Below are positions 1 to 6,800 of a stretch of DNA of 8,485 bases, piece by piece (the stretch's first letter is position 1; each line of letters begins with the position of its first letter). Made by a program: the position numbers and the translations under genes. The notes beneath the pieces were generated by a model. The model was not told the DNA's origin. It did no database searches and worked only from the letters and a program-made list of their open reading frames with translations. Source of the DNA: an uncultured Collinsella sp. Lineage in GTDB: Bacteria > Actinomycetota > Coriobacteriia > Coriobacteriales > Coriobacteriaceae. Location: contig CAKTWW010000058.1 in NCBI GenBank assembly GCA_934630855.1, positions 1 to 8,485 of the forward strand, written 5' to 3'.

Positions 1-1
1 G

Positions 2-559
2 TACTATACCGATGTTCCCGCAGACATGTGGTGCCACGCCGCCGTGGACTATGTTACTGAAAACGGCATTATGCAGGGCTATGGCAACAAGATCTTCAAC
101 CCCGTCAAGGAGCTGACCCGTGCTCAGCTGGCAAAGCTCCTCTATAATCTGGAGAATCCCACCGAGAAGGCCGACACCGACGTCACCTTCGGCGACGTGG
201 CAGAGGGCGACTGGTACTATGACGCCGTCATGTGGGCAGCATCCGCAGGCGTGGTCAAGGGCTACACCGACGGCACCTTCCGTCCGAACACCCCGGTAAG
301 CCGTCAGGAAATGGTGACCATGATCTATCGTTACGCACAGTACAAGGGTCTGGATACCGCTCATGACGCAAACGGATGGACCAGCTTCGAGGACAGTGCC
401 GCCATCGGCAACTTTGCCAAGGACGCCGTTGCCTGGGCTTCTGAACACGGCATTGTCAACGGCTATACCAATGGCACCTTCAAGCCTCGCGGCACCGCCT
501 CCCGCGGTCACGTGGCTCAGGTCATGATGAAGTTTGCAATTGCCTACAATTTGAAGTAA
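2..559 (+). CDS. SLH-domain cell-surface protein, C-terminal part (5' end outside window)
   Basis: The frame is open from base 2, so the start lies left of the window. The ATG at 26 falls inside the first SLH domain and is not the true start. The 185 visible residues are three SLH domains, about residues 1-52, 61-115 and 127-180, ending in a TAA at 557-559. Each has the expected aromatic/D-V opening (YTDVPADMW, FGDVAEGDW, FEDSAAIGNF), a G-Y-T-D/N-G-T-F-x-P-like turn (GYTDGTFRP, GYTNGTFKP), and a helix opening at the TRAE-like position: LTRAQ, VSRQE and ASRGH, with the key Arg kept in all three. SLH triplets bind secondary cell-wall polymer non-covalently, so the protein is probably exported and wall-anchored by its C-terminus. 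What it displays cannot be seen. It converges on the giant SLH protein gene on the other strand and has its own terminator 31 bases downstream. The domain call is firm; the protein's overall role is unknown. Confidence 0.93.
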   Translation, partial: YYTDVPADMWCHAAVDYVTENGIMQGYGNKIFNPVKELTRAQLAKLLYNLENPTEKADTDVTFGDVAEGDWYYDAVMWAASAGVVKGYTDGTFRPNTPVSRQEMVTMIYRYAQYKGLDTAHDANGWTSFEDSAAIGNFAKDAVAWASEHGIVNGYTNGTFKPRGTASRGHVAQVMMKFAIAYNLK

Positions 560-590
560 TACCGCGTATCATCCCATCGCGAATACCAAA

Positions 591-626
591 GCTCCCGCTC
601 CGGGAATACCGGGGCGGGAGCCTTTT
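591..626 (+). terminator. Intrinsic terminator of the + strand SLH gene
   Basis: A 13-bp GC-rich stem is formed by 591-603 and 609-621, with one G-U wobble (599/613) and a 5-base loop, GAATA. It is followed by CTTTTAT, giving a four-T run at 623-626. It starts 31 bases after the stop at 559. On the opposite strand the stem is followed only by TTT then GG, so it should work mainly for the + strand. Confidence 0.88.
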
Positions 627-773
627 ATACATTCAATTCTGCACCCCGTCTTTTCGACCGGAGCGGACTTTTTATTGCTTTTATGTTCTTGATCATCTCA
701 TTATTTCGCCTGTCTCAGCGCATTCTGCGCGCTCACAGAGCGTACCGAAATATGTGGTATTCTTGTTCTGTAT
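627..773. other. Convergent intergenic spacer, no supported gene
   Basis: This AT-richer stretch separates the two opposed terminators. It holds a 30-codon ATG frame (683-775) with no ribosome binding site, a short CGCTC-ACA-GAGCG hairpin (730-742), and an orphan CCGGAGCGG (658-666) followed two bases later by TTTTT. I see no promoter, tRNA or convincing small gene. Both flanking genes end here, so no promoter is expected. Confidence 0.6.
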
Positions 774-814
774 AAAAAGCCCCCAGTCAAGCGCCTGAGT
801 GCTCGACTGGGGGC
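774..814 (-). terminator. Intrinsic terminator of the giant - strand gene
   Basis: Bases 779-788 pair perfectly with 805-814 (10 bp, with a run of five G-C pairs near the base). After one A/C mismatch the stem continues for about five more pairs (790-794 with 799-803, one of them G-U) to a four-base loop, CTGA. Read on the minus strand the stem is followed by TTTTT (778-774). It lies 47 bases beyond the stop codon at 862-864, so it is placed to end transcription of the giant surface protein gene. Confidence 0.9.
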
Positions 815-823
815 CATGCTGTG

Positions 824-853
824 CTATCCGTGCAGGGTTCCCCGTGCGGATAG
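824..853 (-). other. Hairpin in the 3' untranslated region of the giant gene
   Basis: CTATCCG (824-830) pairs perfectly with CGGATAG (847-853), and the inner part can extend through two G-U pairs, one C-G pair and a few further G-C pairs. It begins 8 bases after the stop codon on the minus strand and precedes the true terminator. There is no T run after it, so it is not a terminator by itself. It may protect the mRNA 3' end or help release ribosomes; this role is inference. Confidence 0.5.
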
Positions 854-861
854 ACGGTTTC

Positions 862-3800
862 TTACTGGAACAGCACCTTGTCCGCCATGTTCTTAATCAC
901 CTGAGCAACCTGTGCTCTGGTGGCATAGCTTCTGGGATCAATGGTGTTGTTGGTCTTACCTCTCATCAGTCCAACGCTGACAACCCACTCAACGTCATCA
1001 TAGGCCCATCCGCTGATCTTATCCAGATCGGTATAGCGATCCATGAAGTTTGCGTTGTCAACCGGCAGGTTGTAGCCCTGAACCGTGCAGAAGCGGTGCA
1101 TCAGTGCTGCCATCTGCTCACGGGTAATCAGCTCGGAGGGGCGGAAGGTACCGTCCGTGAAGCCCTTGACAATTCCATTCTCAACGCCCCACTGTACATA
1201 GGGTGCATAGTAGGCGTTATTGTTCACATCGCTGAAATTGCTGGCCTGCGTATACTGGGTCACATCCACATTGGCGATACGACCCAGAACCGCTACAAAC
1301 ATACCACGGTTCATATTCATGTTGGGTGCAAACAGCGTCTCGCTCACACCCTTGAAATAGCCGCGATCTGCCACGAAGGTAACAGCGTCATAGCACCACA
1401 TATCCGTACGAATGTCCGTGAAGTAGGAAGATCCATGGAGTACAAATCTTACGGTGATATCCACATCCTCATCCGGCATGGTGAAGGTGTAGGTAGCACG
1501 GTAGTTTGCATCCAATGCAGTTCTTGCCACTGTAACAGCCTTACCGCTCTTGGTGGTTACTGCAACATTCTCTACTCTCCAGCCGTCATCGGGATCCGCG
1601 GTAAATACCACGCGCTCGCCATAATTCGCCTCATTGCCAGCCATCAGCTGAATGGTGCCGTGTTCCGCACCGGTGAAGGAAATGGCGTGGGTATCCGCTG
1701 TATGACTGTTGATGGTGTAAACCGCTGTGATGATCAGATCCTTGGTAACAGAGTTGTAGTCGGTATCCCAGCGCACGAAGGTGTAGCCCTCCCGTGCGGG
1801 AGTTTCGGGTGCCGTTGCGGCAGCCTGATAGGGAACCTGCTGGCTGCTGAGCACCTTGCCGTCCCAATCCTTGAATACTACGGTGTACTGATGCTTTGCA
1901 AACTCTGCGGTAATAGTAACATTCTCCGCAGGCATGGTGAAGTAATACTTGCCGTCCTCGGACTTATCTACGTTGTAGACCTGCCCGCTGTCGCCGGTAA
2001 CTACAACGCCCACCAGATCATAGCCATAGCTGGCAGTAACCTCGGCGCTGATGTTGTCACCGACATTGGCAATATTCTTGGAAGCAGTGACGGTTCCGCC
2101 ATTGGCCTCGCCAATCACCTTAGTGGAAACAGTGTAGCCGATCTTCTCCAGAACCACATGAACGGTTACGTCCTTCGCCGGCATGGTGAAGGTATAGGTA
2201 CCGTCCTGATTATCGGTTACCGTCGCCTCTGCGGAATCCACGGACTTGATCTCCCAGCCCTCATCGGGGGTAACGGTCAGGGTGACCTCGTCCTTATAGT
2301 CATAGCCATAGGACAGGGTATCCTTATCATCCAGACGAATCTCGCCGCTGCCCTGAAGATCCACGGTGACCAGATAGTTCCGCTCTGCGAATACCGCAGT
2401 TACCGTTACATCGTTCTCTGGCATAATGAACTTGTAGGTTCCGCCAGCAACCAGATCTGCAGGCGTCTCGGTGAAGGTAATGGTCTGCTTTTCACCGGCT
2501 GCATCCATATAGGTTGCTACAACGGATTCGATCATGTAGCCCTCTTCGGGTGTTACGGTGAAGGATGCTTCCGCATTGTAGTCCACCTCAGGGGTATCCA
2601 CAAGAATCTCGCCGCCCTTTGCCACCGGTGCGGCAATGACCTGATAGCGGATTGCTTTAAAGGTTGCCTTTACGGTAACATCAGAAGCAGGCATGGTAAA
2701 GTCTGCGGTATACACGCCGCCGGCATAGATCCGGGAGAGCGTATCTTCCTTCTCTGCGCCGTCTGCGGTCTTGTAGGTATAGGTCAAAGTATCCAGCTCA
2801 TAGCCGATTGCAGGGGTGATCTTGACCCTTACCTGAGAAGCGGTATCTGCGTTCACCGCAGCAGCAGTGGTGCCGTTTCCGGTCAACTCAATGCTTGCCT
2901 TGGCTGCGTCATAGTCTGCGGTTACCTCATAGGTCTTGGGCTTAAAGGTAACGCTTACGTTGACGGTCGTGCCGTTCTTGCAGGCAGGCATATCAAAGGT
3001 GTAGGTTACCGCCTTGGTATCCACAGAGTCGATTGCAGTCTCGCTGCTGCTCTTGAAGTCGATATCCTTTACGGTTCCGTCTGCCGCAGTATAGGTGGCC
3101 TTGACCTGATCCACCATGTAGCCGGTTTCAGGTGTTGCGGTGAAGGTGACCAGCTCCTGATACTCTGCGTTGTTGGTACCGGCAACTGCGCCGTGCTTTC
3201 CTTCGCTCAGGTCAGCAGGCGTGTACAGGATATCATAGCTGTTGATGGTGTAGACTGCAACGATCTCGGTGTCCTGCGTAATATTGAACTGGGACATGTC
3301 CTCCGTTGCATCCGTAACATTGGGGGTGGTGTAGGTGGAGGTCCAGCCTGCAAAGGTGTAGCCATCTCTGGTGGGAGCCTTTGCGGGTGCGGTGGGATGA
3401 TCCATATAGTCCACGCCGCTCTGGGTCTTCAGCTCGGTGCCGTCCCAATCCTTGAATACCACGAAGTAATGCTCCTTGGTATACTCGGTGCTCACCGTAA
3501 CGTCCGCAGCGGGCATCTCGAATACGACAACGTACTCGCTCCAAACCTCCTGGTTCTTGTTCATGCCGGACTGCACTACGGTGGGATTGATGTACTTGAT
3601 CTTGCCGCCAGCATCCTTATAGGTGATGTTCAGCTTCTTCAGGCCATAGCCGTCTGCGGGGCTCATCTTGACATAGACGCTGTCGCCTACATGAACCTCG
3701 GTGAGGTCATTCTCCTGAAGATTATCCTCCGCGTAATCGCCGTCGTCGCCGCCAAAGCCAACCGTCGTTGTGCCGTTGGCACCGGCCTTGGTGGTGATAT

Positions 3801-6800
3801 CCACGGTGAAGTCCACCTTTACGAATTCGGTTTCCACATAGACGTCATAGCCGGGCATGCTGTCGATGGTGTAGGTGTAGGAACCGTCGCCATTGTCCTG
3901 CACGGTAACGCCGATGGGGCTGTAGCCCTGAACCGGGTTGGCGTACTTCTCATTGTATGCGGTCTTGCTGGAATCATAGATATATTCCTTGTTGCCCAGC
4001 TCGTCCAGCTTATACAGCTTGAAGTAGGGAGCGGTTGCGGAGTTGTTGCCGTCCTCATAGGTGAGGTCTGCAATCCGGTAGCCCTTATCGGGGATCACAC
4101 GGACTACCGCCTCTTCGCCGGTCAGGAAGGGTGCAATGTTCGCCTTGGTCTCGCCGACCCAAACCTGTCCGCCGTCAATGGTGCGCTCCGCGATTACATT
4201 GTGCGCGTCGGCGCTGAACTCGCAGAATACATCCACATCGGATGCGGGCATGGTGAACTCATAATAGTAATCGCCCGCTGCATCCACCTGGAAGAAGTTC
4301 GCAGTAATCAGGTCGTTGCCCGCAGTAATCGCCAGTCGGCTGGTCAAGGGAGTATATCCCTCATCTGCATGCAGCTTCACCATGATCTTGTCGCCAACAT
4401 TGGCATCATCCAGCGTCTGTGCGAAGGTAGTGCCGCCATCCTTGGACACGGTAATCTCGCCGTGATCTGCGACCCATGCAGTGACGGTGTAGCTTTCCTT
4501 CTGATAGGTGATCTCCACATTAACGTCATAGCCCACCATCTTGAAGGAGGCCGTCGTCTCGGTGGTATCGGTATAGGTCTGATCAAAGGCTACGCCCTGA
4601 TTGCCGCCGTCCACGGTATACGTTGCCTTGACAGAGGCGATGGTATAACCGGGCGCTGCGGTGATCTGGATCTCAGCCTGCTCGCCCTGCTTTACAGGAA
4701 GGTTCGCGGTCTGATAGCCGTTGATGGTGTAATCGCCGCCCTCGGCAGGAATCTCATTGACGCTGACCGAATAGGTCTTTGCCTCGGTATAAGCGTTAAT
4801 GGAAACATCGTCTGCGGGCATCTCGAACTGATAGACATATGCGCCGGTCGCCGCATCATAGCTGACAAGCTTGAGATAAACTGCGCCGCCAGCCTTTGTG
4901 GTCACGGTAACGCCGGTGACATTATACTTGGGGCTGGGAACCGCCGTCAGGGTCACGGTTTCGCCGGTCTGAACCGCCGCAGAGGCGCTGCCGCCGTTGC
5001 CCGCCGCAAAGTTCACGTTGACGTTGCCGGGCGCCATGGCCGTCAGCTCGTCCAGCTCTGCCGCATAGTCAGCGGCTCTTGTGATGGTGTAGGTCTCTGC
5101 CTCGTAGCATGCACGAAGCACGGTGTTGTCACGGATTACCATGGTCTTTACGTCGTTGACCTTCGACCATGTACCGGCAGCATTATCGAATACTTCCCAA
5201 CCGCTGAAGGTATAGCCGGCACGGGCTGCGGGAGTAGGAATCTCCGTCTCATCCACAGTCTCGCCGTTCTGAACCGCAGTGGTTTTCAGCAATGCGTTGT
5301 CATAGTCCACGAACTGAACCGTATATACATCCTTCTGCGCCGCCGTAGCAACCGTTACATCAGAAGCGGGCATGACGAAGGTGTAGATCATGGTTCCGTC
5401 CGTCTCAGTCCGAACCAGACTGATGGGCAGGTAGTTTGCACCGGCCTTCACTGTAATGGTCTCCAGACCATAGCCCTGATCGGTCTTGACCGCAACCTGC
5501 ACGGACGTGCCGACCTCTGCCTCAGCAGGGCTAGCCGTCGCATCGCCGTTTGCATCCAGAATCGTCAGCTCGGTGTTTGCGCCGGGAACTGCGGTAACGC
5601 TATAGACATTCTTCACGCAAATTACGTGGAGCGTCGTCTCCGCCGCAGGCATCTTGAAGCTGTATCTGCCGTTCTGATCCGCCGCTACAGGCGTCTTTAC
5701 GGTTACAACGCTGCCGTCGATCTCTTCATTGGTGGTGTAGTACACCTCGGAAACGGCAAAGCCGCTCTTCGGCTCCACTGCCACGGAAACAGGAGAGCCT
5801 GCCTCCAGAGAGGGCAGATTGTTGTTGTCAATGGCCTCGTTGACCGTACCCTTATAGGTCAGCTTAATGGACTCGCAGTTCTGTCCGTCCACATGAAGCT
5901 TAAAGGTATCGCCAATCCACTTGGCATTGAATACAATTACATGATCATCGTCCTCCGGTACAACGTAAGTCGTACCAGCGCTGAGGCTCTCATTGCTGCG
6001 ATACCAGCCCTGGAAGGTGTAGCCGGTCTTTGCCGGAGCCTCCGGCACAGTAATGCTGTCGCCAGCGTTTACATAGAACACATTGCAGAGCCGTCCGTCG
6101 CCGTCCTTGAACTTGACAAGAATCTTCTCCGCAGTCTGCCACAGTGCAGTAAAGGTTGTGTTCTCCGTTACCTCATAGCCATCCGCCTCGGCATCATAGA
6201 GCGCGCCGTGCTGATTCTGCCAGCCTACGAAGACATAACCGGCTCTGCTGGGTGCTGCCGCCAGCGTGATTCGGTCACCATACTGTGCGCTGGTGGCAGG
6301 AGCCGCCGCAGAGGTTCCGCCCACCAGATTGTAGGTGATGGTATAGGTCTGCTTTTCATATTCCGCGGTATAGGTCGTATCGCCGTTTACCGCGCCGGTG
6401 GCCTCATAGGCGCCCACCGTCTCATTGCCGTTCTTCCAGCCGATGAAGGCATAGCCCTCCTTGGCGGGAGCCGCAGGTGCGATGGTAGATGTGTTGTTGG
6501 CAACCTGACGCTGCTCAATAACCTTGCCGTCGGCCTCGAAGGATACGGTATAGGTCTTGGGCGTCCACTGTGCGGTAAAGGTCGCGCTGCCGCCAACCTT
6601 ATAGCTTTCGCCAGCGGCATAGATGGTCTTTGCCGTATTGTGCTTCCATCCGGCAAAGTCATAGCCGTCCTTTTCCGGTGCATCAGGCAGGGTAACGACC
6701 TCGCCGTATGCGGTGTCGATGGGATCCACATGGGTGCCGCCGTCAACGTTGAACACCAGCGTTGCAGCCTTGGCAGTAAAGCCGGCGTACAGCACGGTAT

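Noticed and set aside
26..559. ATG at 26 as the start of the + gene
   Set aside because: The frame is open upstream to base 2, and the residues before the ATG (YYTDVPAD) are the conserved opening of the same SLH domain. The gene is truncated by the window edge.
730..742. CGCTC-ACA-GAGCG hairpin as a terminator or operator
   Set aside because: It has only five pairs, no T run on either side, and lies between two already adequate terminators.
683..775. 30-residue frame on the + strand (MFLIISLFRLSQ...) in the intergenic region
   Set aside because: It has a hydrophobic start and basic centre, reminiscent of small membrane peptides, but no ribosome binding site, no promoter I can defend, and it ends against the opposing terminator. 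Chance is more likely.
560..861. Mobile element or attachment site between the two SLH genes
   Set aside because: There is no transposase fragment, target duplication or terminal inverted repeat. The inverted repeats present are explained as terminators and a hairpin.
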